Part shown: piece by piece, positions 18,001-25,456 of the stretch
How the letters are laid out: each line of letters starts with the position of its first letter
Position numbering within the stretch: position 1 is the first letter of the stretch
NCBI GenBank assembly: GCA_023667245.1
Contig: JAMPAL010000006.1
Location: 1-64,000, forward strand
DNA: 64,000 bases
Source: Anaeroplasma bactoclasticum
GTDB taxonomy: Bacteria; Bacillota_I; Bacilli_A; ML615J-28; CAG-313
Direction: 5' to 3'
The notes under the pieces: model-generated
Seen by the model: only the letters and a program-made list of their open reading frames with translations
What the model was told of the DNA's origin: nothing
Databases searched by the model: none
Translations under genes and position numbers: made by a program

Positions 18001-18390
18001 TCTAGCTGCTACAATATCCTTTTCATCCTCTAATGTGATTTCTTCAACTTGTTTTAACTGCTCTATCAAATGAATGACCTCACTTGCTAAACGTTTTTGT
18101 TCTTCCAAATCTTCTAATCTATCAATCTCTTGAATTGCTTCCAATAACTTTATGGAATTGGTTACTTGTCGTTTGGCTTGATCTGATAATGCATCATATT
18201 CTTCTTTCAGCTGTTTTAATGTAGCCGCACTAGACAATAGAATAGGTATGCTGATGTCATCTATTCGTTCAATCAATTGTTCGACTTTGATTTGTTCTTC
18301 TGTTTTCACTGGATTATGATCTGTTTTACAAGCAACTAAAGATAAAAATAGTAATGCAAATAATCCACAACATACTAAACTTTTTTTCAT
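15055..18390 (-). CDS. Large lipoprotein with six helical repeats, InlB-like and Ig-like domains, and a GH18 catalytic domain
   Basis: The protein has 1111 residues. A lipoprotein signal ends at LVAC (Cys21). Residues 36-445 hold six tandem repeats of about 67-71 residues, predicted to be helical. After a region of about 150 residues comes an InlB/Listeria-Bacteroides-type repeat (about 585-635, ending LYACW) and an Ig-like domain of the atrophied type (about 640-720). The C-terminal GH18 domain has DGLDIDWE with catalytic Glu865 and upstream Asp863. GH18 enzymes cleave beta-1,4-linked N-acetylglucosamine in chitin, peptidoglycan or N-glycans. The target here is probably a surface or host glycan. 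GAGGAGG precedes the ATG. The gene is monocistronic. Confidence 0.88.
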   Translation of the reverse strand: MKKSLVCCGLFALLFLSLVACKTDHNPVKTEEQIKVEQLIERIDDISIPILLSSAATLKQLKEEYDALSDQAKRQVTNSIKLLEAIQEIDRLEDLEEQKRLASEVIHLIEQLKQVEEITLEDEKDIVAARTAYNALSMQAQAFVSNIEKLEKLEFKLNTLKEDEALRVLANLVSQKIDALPDVEELTLDYQNQVSDARQAYDSLDSEAKVYVVGLSILELLEEKLAVLQEEAQQNEWKARAQAVDDCIMALPSVTKLQLQDQEKVQSARALYEELEEEAKVYVNQIETLIALENQLKKLEQEQQLQEEASQVVQWIEALPTVDTISLADKEQIEQVSLAYDNLSQAVQAYVTNVDKLNQLKQKLRQLEEENALQQSAAMVDERILALPSIEVLTLSDEQAVVEVRNAYVALSEEAKGYVVHLNMLVQLEVKIEQLKEEQDVARYDVYFYLDGGTLEGAIQGSEPQKNATFSTNYYSTGYWAHYTNEVVVFKTSKIGEADTYASALKIGFSYQSTSQTYIVDQVIASGVGLHAGTKTSDYFIFVHPEYAVAYQMLSTVEVGDRVVANQAFGDAPSTTCGLSIEIYDAHLTIPSSYVVKQYIGTSTLINPTKPGHVFMGWYTNQECTGTKVTTVNKSTTLYACWKIDDAQIDPSDILSLVSDIATSQTVDNLPTTLNGATFEWSSSNPALYQIANGIGKVSKINQTHKAQQVTITVNIHYANGTTQVKSKPITIDPILFDDLVSTPVATYFSTGAMYAYKQYNDRYKQEGTLFSNTTKEALDIIYYAFITINADGTCQLDNTSYLNEVRALRENGVRIIASVNGVSSQSCANFMNLTADATKRAVFVKNLMDLVERYNLDGLDIDWETVSSTVKVVASSMNALCKDLRAEMNKRQDERGTPYFLSAAVPASSWGTASDRFDFKTLDQYLDYINIMSYDMNRTDKTSHLSPMYSSSYDGGYGFGCAYGVERLVSLGFSRHKLIIGTAGYGKAFKVTGTSSNTTYPYLGVAGTLTQISGVPGSFASGTVFGNGIQYLLQTGKYTKYTELNKNGQIVGSYLYSATDRIFVTYDSEEVVKAKYAYANSMDGVGIMCWCYSEDTADNVINAIYAAIHS
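17056..18285 (-). repeat. Six tandem coding repeats of about 67-71 residues
   Basis: The copies start at residues 36, 103, 171, 242, 310 and 377 of the GH18 lipoprotein. They share a pattern of ALPxVxxLTLxDxxxVxxAR, then AYxxLSxEAKxYV, then LxxLExKLxxLxEE. They are diverged at the DNA level. They probably form a helical stalk that holds the catalytic domain away from the membrane. Confidence 0.85.
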
Positions 18391-18484
18391 ATGATTCCTC
18401 CTCTATCTTTATTTTTTTCCCTCTCTTTTATTATACTAAAAAGATACAAAATTTCCTACTATTTTGTTCTAACAAAAACTAGAA

Positions 18485-18508
18485 AATCTCCTCTTTTTAG
18501 AGGAGATT
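18485..18508 (-). terminator. Terminator of the CNNM/CorC operon
   Basis: A 10-bp stem (aatctcctct with complement) with a 4-base loop, followed by a T-rich run on the minus strand, just after the stop at 18513. Confidence 0.85.
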
Positions 18509-18512
18509 GTGA

Positions 18513-19793
18513 TTAATCATTATTTTCTTCGTCTTCTATGTCATGTACAATGACTTTTACCTTTTCTACACGCATTTTATCTGCTTCTATAATGGAAACA
18601 TCCAAATTAGCAAAAGTAAAGGCATCACCTACTTGAGGGAATCTTTCTAATATATCTGTACACCAACCTCCAACAGTAGTATACTCTGATTCAAAATCAC
18701 GATCATCGTAATCTACTAAGTCAAGAAAATCATAAATATTCATATCACCATCTACTTCATAAATACCTGGCTCTAGTTCTGTATAATCTAATACAACTTC
18801 ATCCATTTCATCAAAAATATCATCTACTAATTCTTCAACAATATCTTCCATCGTCAAAATCCCCATCATTCCACCAAACTCATCCACTACAATGGCTAGC
18901 TGTTGATCAGTTTGTTTAAACTCTGTTAAAATATTTGAAATGGCCTTGGTTTTATGTACATACATAGGTTCAGTTAACATCGTACGAATATCAATTTTCT
19001 TTCCTGTTAGGATTCGCTTCATCAATTCCACTGTATTCAAAATACCAATCACATGGTCAATGGTATCTTCATAAACAGGTACCCTTGAAAAACGAAATAT
19101 TTCTTCATTGGATAGGATTTCTACTTGATCATCATCAATGTCGATGGCAAATACATCTACACGAGGAACCATAATTTCATGTGCTGTCACTTCAACAAAA
19201 TCAATAGCAGCACTAATCAATTCTGCATCATTTTCTTCAATGACACCTTCTTCTTCCATTTCCTCTACAATATGAATGAGTTCTTCTCCATCTGCAATAG
19301 GTTCTTTTTTCTTTGGCATCCAAAGTTTTGAAAGCAAAGAAACCAATTTAGTAACAAACCATGTGATTGGGAAAAACAAAATTCGAAATCCATTAAACAA
19401 GTTCGCAAATAACATAGATAGCCTAAAATTATATCGATTTCCTACTACCTTGGGAATAATTTCTCCGAAAATTAAAACTACAATGGTCGATAAAATAACC
19501 GCCATAGTTGGTCCCTTTTGTGGACCCCAAATTGAAGTAGCCAATAGTGTCGATGTAGAAGAGACTAAAATGTTCACAAGGTTGTTTCCTACTAAAATAG
19601 TCGATAATGCATCTGTAAAATTTTCAGATATACGTAATGCCGCACTTGCTTTTTTGGAACCTTCTTCTACTTTTTTCTTGAGTTTAATCTTACTTACACC
19701 CGAATAAACAATTTCTGTGGATGAAAAGAATGCGGATAAAAACACGCATAAAATCATAATGACCATTAAAATAATCTTGATAGAAGGACTCAT
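18513..19793 (-). CDS. CNNM/CorC-family protein with CBS domains (second paralogue)
   Basis: The 426-residue protein has an N-terminal CNNM (DUF21) membrane domain of three to four helices (starting IILMVIMILCVFLSAFFSS), a CBS pair (about 190-320; VDVFAIDIDDD, VPVYEDTIDHVIGIL, GGMMGILTMEDIVEELVDDI) and a C-terminal CorC/HlyC transporter-associated domain. Family members export or regulate magnesium and possibly other divalent cations. They are often annotated as hemolysins, which is misleading. The start overlaps the stop of the upstream paralogue by four bases, so the pair may work as a hetero-complex. Confidence 0.9.
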   Translation of the reverse strand: MSPSIKIILMVIMILCVFLSAFFSSTEIVYSGVSKIKLKKKVEEGSKKASAALRISENFTDALSTILVGNNLVNILVSSTSTLLATSIWGPQKGPTMAVILSTIVVLIFGEIIPKVVGNRYNFRLSMLFANLFNGFRILFFPITWFVTKLVSLLSKLWMPKKKEPIADGEELIHIVEEMEEEGVIEENDAELISAAIDFVEVTAHEIMVPRVDVFAIDIDDDQVEILSNEEIFRFSRVPVYEDTIDHVIGILNTVELMKRILTGKKIDIRTMLTEPMYVHKTKAISNILTEFKQTDQQLAIVVDEFGGMMGILTMEDIVEELVDDIFDEMDEVVLDYTELEPGIYEVDGDMNIYDFLDLVDYDDRDFESEYTTVGGWCTDILERFPQVGDAFTFANLDVSIIEADKMRVEKVKVIVHDIEDEENND

Positions 19794-20854
19794 GACCTAG
19801 CACCTCCTATGTTTTTGATCTTCATTTGTGTTTCGCCAACCAATTCTTCTAAAACATCTTCCATAGTAACTAGACCAATTAATTCATCGTTCTCATTCTT
19901 GACAATGGCCATATGGCTTTTTTTCGTCTTAAAAAGCGAAATGACATCATCTAATGGTGTTGTATCACTTACAATGATAACTTCACTCATCGACTGCTTA
20001 ATGGCTAATTTTTTAGATGACATGACAATTTTTAGAAATTTTCGAATATTGAAAATACCGATAATATTATCCATATGATGAGAATATACAGGTATTCGTG
20101 TAAACTTGATATGATCTAAACTCTTGAGCAATTGTTCACGAGACAATTGTTTATAATCTAACGCTACAATTTTTTCTTTTGGTGTCATCACTGTTTTCAC
20201 AGTAATATCATTAAAATCAATTGCAGCTTGTATAATATCTCCTTCTTCACTATCAATTACACCATCATCTTCTACTGCCTCAACCAAGCCTTGAAATTCA
20301 TCTTTACTGAGTGCACTTTCACCTTTATCCATTCGGAATATTTTTTTAAATATCCATAATATAAAATTAAAAATTTGCATCAGCGGATACGTTAAAATAT
20401 AAATCAAGTATAATGGATAACTCAATATTTGTGATACTTTATCTGCATTGGCTTTTGCAATATTCTTGGGTATCAGTTCACCAAACATAAACACAATCAA
20501 TGTCATCACAACGGTTGAAAGTGTTGTAGCCAAAGCCTCATTTGTTGGAAGCAAGCTTACAGCAAGTATGGTTGCAATAGATGCGGAAGCAATGCGTAAT
20601 ACGTTATTTCCAATTAAAATCGTAATCAAAGATTGATCATATTTTTCTAGTATTCTCCATACTAGTTTTGCACTTTTGCTACCATTATCAGCTTTTGTTT
20701 TCATTCTTGTGCGATTACAACAAGTAAGCGCTGTCTCAACTCCTGAGAAAAAAGCACCACAGCATACCAAAAGTACAATTACCCCAATTAAAGCATAATT
20801 GGGCGTCACATTGGTTAAATTACCCAAACGCGACAAGGGGACCAGTGGATCCAT
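19790..20854 (-). CDS. CNNM/CorC-family protein with CBS domains (first paralogue)
   Basis: This protein has the same architecture as its downstream neighbour: CNNM membrane domain (FSGVETALTCCNRTRMK near the start), then a CBS pair (KEKIVALDYK, RIPVYSHHMDNIIGIFNI, LIGLVTMEDVLEELVGE). It lacks most of the C-terminal CorC domain. I prefer the ATG at 20854 (354 residues), which has AAGGAG upstream, although the spacing is slightly long. An upstream in-frame ATG at 20896 and a TTG at 20902 sit at the predicted transcription start and would leave almost no leader. The two genes are a tandem duplication. Confidence 0.85.
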   Translation of the reverse strand: MDPLVPLSRLGNLTNVTPNYALIGVIVLLVCCGAFFSGVETALTCCNRTRMKTKADNGSKSAKLVWRILEKYDQSLITILIGNNVLRIASASIATILAVSLLPTNEALATTLSTVVMTLIVFMFGELIPKNIAKANADKVSQILSYPLYLIYILTYPLMQIFNFILWIFKKIFRMDKGESALSKDEFQGLVEAVEDDGVIDSEEGDIIQAAIDFNDITVKTVMTPKEKIVALDYKQLSREQLLKSLDHIKFTRIPVYSHHMDNIIGIFNIRKFLKIVMSSKKLAIKQSMSEVIIVSDTTPLDDVISLFKTKKSHMAIVKNENDELIGLVTMEDVLEELVGETQMKIKNIGGARS

Positions 20855-20904
20855 AAATTGTTTCATCTCCTTTTTTATAGTCTTTTTTGACTGCATTTTC
20901 AAAC

Positions 20905-20933
20905 ATTATATCAAGAAATTAAAAAATAGTCAA
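20905..20933 (-). promoter_or_regulatory. Sigma-A promoter of the CNNM/CorC pair
   Basis: TTGACT (20928-20933) and TATAAT (20905-20910) with a 17-base spacer. Its start point helps to decide the start codon of the first paralogue. Confidence 0.85.
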
Positions 20934-20952
20934 CCATTATAAATTGTGTTCA

Positions 20953-20982
20953 AAAAATAGTCCCCTATTAGGGACTATTTTT
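20953..20982 (-). terminator. Terminator overlapping the end of the FTR-like gene
   Basis: A 12-bp stem (aaaaatagtccc with complement) with a 6-base loop. The TAG stop of the FTR-like gene (20975-20977) lies inside the stem. It is the only terminator seen between here and the tyrS T-box. Confidence 0.88.
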
Positions 20983-21190
20983 CTCTTTTATCCTCTACAA
21001 TAGATGGTTTATCTTCAACAGACACAAAAAGACCACATTTACATTTTCCAGTTTCAATAAATTCATCACAAGGACACAAAGTTGTATCATCTGCTAATTT
21101 ACGACATGGACAATGTCCATCTTTGCGCATCACCCCTTCTATGATGCGAAGCACAAAGTCTTTATTGGGATTGATTCGATATCCCTTCAT
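20975..21190 (-). CDS. Ferredoxin-thioredoxin reductase catalytic-subunit-like protein
   Basis: The 71-residue protein has the cysteine pattern of the FTR catalytic beta chain: CPC at 27-29, CPC at 39-41 and CKC at 50-52. In FTR these cysteines hold a 4Fe-4S cluster next to a redox disulfide that reduces thioredoxin with ferredoxin electrons. The gap between the first two pairs is shorter than in plant-type FTR (9 versus 16 residues). It begins directly after the thioredoxin stop, which strongly suggests that the adjacent thioredoxin is its partner. No FTR variable chain is seen nearby. Confidence 0.85.
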   Translation of the reverse strand: MKGYRINPNKDFVLRIIEGVMRKDGHCPCRKLADDTTLCPCDEFIETGKCKCGLFVSVEDKPSIVEDKREK

Positions 21191-21502
21191 TTATAGATAC
21201 TCCTTTAATACCCGAATAATTTGATCTTTTTTAACATATCCATCAATATGTCCAACCACTTTTCCGCCTTTAAAAAGCAACATTTCTGGATAAAATTCAA
21301 TATGATATGCTTCTGCAACATCACTACTTGTTTCTGCATTTACTTTCACAAATTTTACTTCTGGAAGTTCCTCACTGGCTTGTTGTAATTCTGGAACAAG
21401 CAGCTCACAATATCCACACCATTCGGTAAAAAAATCTACCAAAACTAATCCTTCTTGTTGAAGAACTTCTTTTTCAAATTCTAAACTTTTAACAATTTTC
21501 AT
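21191..21502 (-). CDS. Thioredoxin-like protein
   Basis: The 103-residue protein has the thioredoxin fold, with active site EWCGYC (the usual motif is WCGPC) and the cis-proline region EFYPEMLLFKGGKVVGHIDGY. The Tyr in the active site suggests a somewhat different redox potential or partner from general thioredoxin. It is followed without a gap by the FTR-like gene, so its reductant is probably ferredoxin rather than NADPH. AGAGGTG precedes the ATG. Confidence 0.9.
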   Translation of the reverse strand: MKIVKSLEFEKEVLQQEGLVLVDFFTEWCGYCELLVPELQQASEELPEVKFVKVNAETSSDVAEAYHIEFYPEMLLFKGGKVVGHIDGYVKKDQIIRVLKEYL

Positions 21503-21522
21503 TGTACACCTCTTTTATTATT

Positions 21523-24500
21523 TTATTCTGGTTTTCGTTTTTTCATTCCTAACGGAAATACCACAAATCCCCCTAAGCCAAACCATAAAATGCTAGTTGA
21601 TTTGCAATTGGCACATCCTTTTTTTTGTCGAACTGCGAAATCATCCGATACAACTATTACCTTTTCACCTGAGGCATCTATTGCTTCCATCTCCAAATGA
21701 AATTCGCCAATTTCTGTTAAGGTTACGGTAAAGTTGGTATTCGAATCCACATTTAATTTTATCTTTTTATTTTCACCTACTAGATAATAGACAATCAGTA
21801 GTTCTTCTTGATCAGGATCAACAGGTAGTATCGCTTGAACATTCATTTTATCATTTACTTGATAGATGTGTTGATTGATTTGCAAACTTCCGCCTGTTGG
21901 TAAATGATTTTCATATAAACTAAATACATCCGATGAAAAAGTAACTACTTGCTGAACTGTAATGATTTCCATTGTAAGTTGGCAATGCTCTGACACATTT
22001 TGTGTCAACCATTGAGGTTGAAAAGCATATGACGATAATTGCGAAGGATGAATCAAATAGGATTGATTATCCATCAGGAAATAATAATTCACTTTATACG
22101 ATTCCTCTATCACTGGTAATGTATAGTCTACCATAATGGTAGCTGTTCGCGCAAATCGATAACCAGAAATAGATACTTTACCACCTGTAATTGGTATAAC
22201 TTTTTCAATAGAAAAGGGTTCTGATTGGGAGATAGTTGTTTTTCTACCATTACTTGTAAGACATTTGATAAAAGCATGTGTGGAAGTTACATTTGGAGCA
22301 TACACTTCAAACATATGATTTTCTCCTGACAAAAAGTCTTCTGTAATATCCACTTCCATTTCGTCTATTACCAAAAAAACTTGATAAGTCAAAGGGTAAC
22401 CTTGAGAATCCATTCCCTCAGTATATGTAATGGATATCTTTCCACTTCCAAAATAAGCCATTTTATCTACTTCAAAGGTAGGTGATATAGGCGAAGCAAC
22501 CATAGTTAAATCAAAAGAAGGAGAATAACAATCTGTTGTCATATCCTGATCAGTTAATACTACCTTGATTTGACAATCCCTCTCTTCATAATAATAACTT
22601 TTCCATTCAAAATGGACTTGATTTTCTTTCAGCTCTATTTGAGGTGTAATCTTGGTTTCTAACCCAGATTGGTATAAATAAAAAGTATAGTCTACTTGAT
22701 CTTGATTGGGATCAGTAGGTATATCAAAAGATCCTTTTAAAATGCTTCCACAAATCACTTCCTGATTAGGTAATACATCTAATGTGATTTCTACTGGATA
22801 GGGAGCTTGATTGATTACTTTTGTTTCTAGCGCAAGTAGCGTTGGCGTATCACTGATGTGTCCTAAACGTGAAATAGGAAGAATATAATAATCTTTTTCT
22901 ACATCTTCAGTACCTAAAGAAACCAATTTCATTTGGCCTTCCTCATATCCAGCATATATAACATCTGTACGATATTCAATTTGATGCGCATCAAATGGCA
23001 TACCTTTTGGTACTTGATAAATACCATAAGCTGCTACATTGGGAATGGTTGCAAATTGCAAACTCAATTCACCATTTGAGTTTTCTTTTAGCTGATAGGT
23101 ATCCACCTTTAATCCTGTTGCATCATACGCTCCTATCGGAAGAGGATACACTGGTGCTTGCCAAAGATCTTTCATTTGTTTCATTGCGTTTTTTCTCACA
23201 TTTTCAGCATTAGGATAGGTTTGTGTCAAATCCGATCCCAAAATACGATACAATAACTCATATGAATAAACCGCTGAACCTTGGATAACAGGGTAGTGTC
23301 TTGTATATTTAATTTGATCAATAATTTCTGCAGAACGATAAAATTGGTCTGGAGCATCGCGATATTTATAAATACCATGAGCAATATATAACCGGATATC
23401 TGCAAGACCATCTTTCCTTCTTTTGGTATTAACTGCTTCTACTTGTTCTGCCCACCAATCTACAATATCCGCAAAAGGAGCATATTCATCTTCAAAAGAA
23501 TAATACACTTGTGGAGCCACCCAGTCTACTAATCCCTCTTTGACCCATTGCAAGGAATCAGCATATAAATCTGCATATGTGCTATAAGCTCCTTCTGCAG
23601 TATTCGAACCAAATGGATCACAACGATGTGAACCAGCACTACAATATTCTGAATTAGAACGCCAAACTGCGGCAGGCTTTGTTCCAAATTCAACATAAGT
23701 GTGTTCTCTTGCGTTATATTCATCTATTTTTTTTCGAATATTGCGCATCATATTGTTGATATTTTCTCTTCGAAAATCACCGAGATTCAGTCCTGCAGGA
23801 ATACCATAATAACCATCTTGACCAAATACATCTTGACCATAATGCGTAGGATCTTGTTGATAGGCTAGATAATTGGGCCAATCGTTCATGATTTCTGGGC
23901 CTGATACAGTATAAGAATCATATCCCGCAAAATTACTATTGGTCGTATCACTTGAAGTGAAACTATCTAAATAAAAATAATCATCAAAATGAAGACCATC
24001 TACATCATAATGTTCTACAATTTCCATAATCGTATCCACAATAAATTTTTGAACAGCGGGTTCACTTGGATTTAAAATTAATTTTTCATCATATAAACCA
24101 GCCACAACATATTCAGGATGTGCTTTGGCAAAATTGCCATCTGCTAGACGATTGAGTGTATTGAGTTTCATTTGTACCAACTCTTTTACGGATTTAGAAA
24201 CAGCTTTGCCATTTGTAACATAACTTTCAGTCGTAACCCGAAAAGCATTCATCCAACACATAAATCGAAATCCACGTTTGTGCGTTTCTTCAATCATCCA
24301 TGTTAGCGGATCCCAACCTGGGTCAACACCTTCTCCTACTAAAAATTTACTCCACGGGTTTAAATGAGATTGATAAAATGCATCATTGCATGGTCGAACT
24401 TGGAAAAACAAAGTATTCATCCCGAATGCTTCCATCCGATCTAAAATCTCCTGAAATTCTTGTTGATACTGGGCAATAGCACCTTCTCCTAGACCATTTT

Positions 24501-24744
24501 GTTTGGATATTGCAATATTATAGACAGTGGCTACCCATACACCACGCATTTCTGATTCGACGGGCGCATACTCATCTAAAATGGTCACATATTCATGTGT
24601 CCCATAATGTGTGACTCCCCCAGGATGTTTGGCAGTGATTACCTTGTGCTCACCATCTGGAATAGCCGCAGTGCTAGGATTAGCTATACAAACGATACAA
24701 CCTATTCCTATCATCAATAAGATTGCTATCACATATTTCTTCAC
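21523..24744 (-). CDS. GHL10-type glycoside hydrolase-like surface protein (YngK-like)
   Basis: The protein has 1073 residues from a GTG start with AAGGAG upstream. It has a signal peptide (about 1-26), the GHL10 (DUF187) TIM-barrel domain from about 60 to 480 (EMRGVWVATVYN, FQVRPCNDAFYQS, GLHFDDYFY, WVAPQVYYSF), several beta-rich Ig-like modules, and a C-terminal membrane helix followed by KKRKPE. GHL10 proteins are thought to cleave glycans, probably peptidoglycan or surface sugars; the exact substrate is not known. It lies one base after a PIG-L deacetylase gene and before thioredoxin. Confidence 0.88.
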   Translation of the reverse strand: MKKYVIAILLMIGIGCIVCIANPSTAAIPDGEHKVITAKHPGGVTHYGTHEYVTILDEYAPVESEMRGVWVATVYNIAISKQNGLGEGAIAQYQQEFQEILDRMEAFGMNTLFFQVRPCNDAFYQSHLNPWSKFLVGEGVDPGWDPLTWMIEETHKRGFRFMCWMNAFRVTTESYVTNGKAVSKSVKELVQMKLNTLNRLADGNFAKAHPEYVVAGLYDEKLILNPSEPAVQKFIVDTIMEIVEHYDVDGLHFDDYFYLDSFTSSDTTNSNFAGYDSYTVSGPEIMNDWPNYLAYQQDPTHYGQDVFGQDGYYGIPAGLNLGDFRRENINNMMRNIRKKIDEYNAREHTYVEFGTKPAAVWRSNSEYCSAGSHRCDPFGSNTAEGAYSTYADLYADSLQWVKEGLVDWVAPQVYYSFEDEYAPFADIVDWWAEQVEAVNTKRRKDGLADIRLYIAHGIYKYRDAPDQFYRSAEIIDQIKYTRHYPVIQGSAVYSYELLYRILGSDLTQTYPNAENVRKNAMKQMKDLWQAPVYPLPIGAYDATGLKVDTYQLKENSNGELSLQFATIPNVAAYGIYQVPKGMPFDAHQIEYRTDVIYAGYEEGQMKLVSLGTEDVEKDYYILPISRLGHISDTPTLLALETKVINQAPYPVEITLDVLPNQEVICGSILKGSFDIPTDPNQDQVDYTFYLYQSGLETKITPQIELKENQVHFEWKSYYYEERDCQIKVVLTDQDMTTDCYSPSFDLTMVASPISPTFEVDKMAYFGSGKISITYTEGMDSQGYPLTYQVFLVIDEMEVDITEDFLSGENHMFEVYAPNVTSTHAFIKCLTSNGRKTTISQSEPFSIEKVIPITGGKVSISGYRFARTATIMVDYTLPVIEESYKVNYYFLMDNQSYLIHPSQLSSYAFQPQWLTQNVSEHCQLTMEIITVQQVVTFSSDVFSLYENHLPTGGSLQINQHIYQVNDKMNVQAILPVDPDQEELLIVYYLVGENKKIKLNVDSNTNFTVTLTEIGEFHLEMEAIDASGEKVIVVSDDFAVRQKKGCANCKSTSILWFGLGGFVVFPLGMKKRKPE

Positions 24745-24745
24745 C

Positions 24746-25432
24746 TTATAATGACTCCTTTACAATCATCTTATGGTAATCCACAATATTGAAGCATTCT
24801 GCGTATTGCTTTTTAGCGAGTGCTCCTCTACATCTCGCTAAAGATGTATAATAATCATAATATTTAAAATCCCGACTATTCATCACAAACCAGTGCTCAT
24901 GAAGCGCTTTACACCAAAGATCAAATCCCTTGGTAATATCTACATAAATGTAAGGATCAAAATCATGATCATCTTCCCAATTTTCACAAAAGTAAACTGG
25001 AGCATAATGACGTTTTCCTTCTGTATTTCCAACTACACCTGCTAGAAATTGCGCATCTTGAACAATTTGATGCGTAGCATGATGATCCTTATGCATCTTG
25101 GAATGCCAGTGCGTCACAATAATATCTGGTCGATATTGAACAATAATTTCTGCTACTTCTCTTCTCACTTCTTCCGTGTTAGGTAGTTCACCATCTGCAT
25201 ATTGGAGTACAATTGCTTCTCCATTCATCATTTCCATAAAGCGCTTAGCCTCGCTTATTTTTTGTTCTCTATATTCTGCAATAGTCAAATGTGCAGGATT
25301 TCCTCTTTCTCCTGCGGTGAGCGCAAGTGTAATATTTTTTCCCCCATCTAATGCATTGGTTGCCATAAGACCACCAGCTGTCAATTCCATATCCCCGATA
25401 TGACCACCAATAGCCAAAATTGTTTTTCCCAT
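24746..25432 (-). CDS. PIG-L/LmbE-family deacetylase
   Basis: The 228-residue zinc-dependent N-acetylglucosamine-type deacetylase has an N-terminal metal motif GGHIGDMELTAGG, where the family usually has (A/P)HPDDxE; the His, Asp and Glu positions are kept. The second metal region HWHSKMHKDHHATH is present. Members deacetylate GlcNAc-linked small molecules or glycans. With a GHL10 hydrolase and a serine hydrolase beside it, amino-sugar or cell-wall processing is the likely setting. AAGGAGA precedes the ATG. Confidence 0.87.
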   Translation of the reverse strand: MGKTILAIGGHIGDMELTAGGLMATNALDGGKNITLALTAGERGNPAHLTIAEYREQKISEAKRFMEMMNGEAIVLQYADGELPNTEEVRREVAEIIVQYRPDIIVTHWHSKMHKDHHATHQIVQDAQFLAGVVGNTEGKRHYAPVYFCENWEDDHDFDPYIYVDITKGFDLWCKALHEHWFVMNSRDFKYYDYYTSLARCRGALAKKQYAECFNIVDYHKMIVKESL

Positions 25433-25456
25433 ACGTTTCTCCTTATGATAATTTGA

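Noticed and set aside
17056-18285. The repeats in the GH18 lipoprotein as a CRISPR-like or DNA-level repeat array
   Set aside because: The similarity is at the protein level only; the DNA copies are diverged, in frame, and of coding length.
20863-20902. The longer start of the first CNNM/CorC paralogue
   Set aside because: The upstream in-frame starts coincide with the predicted transcription start and have no ribosome site, so the ATG at 20854 was preferred.
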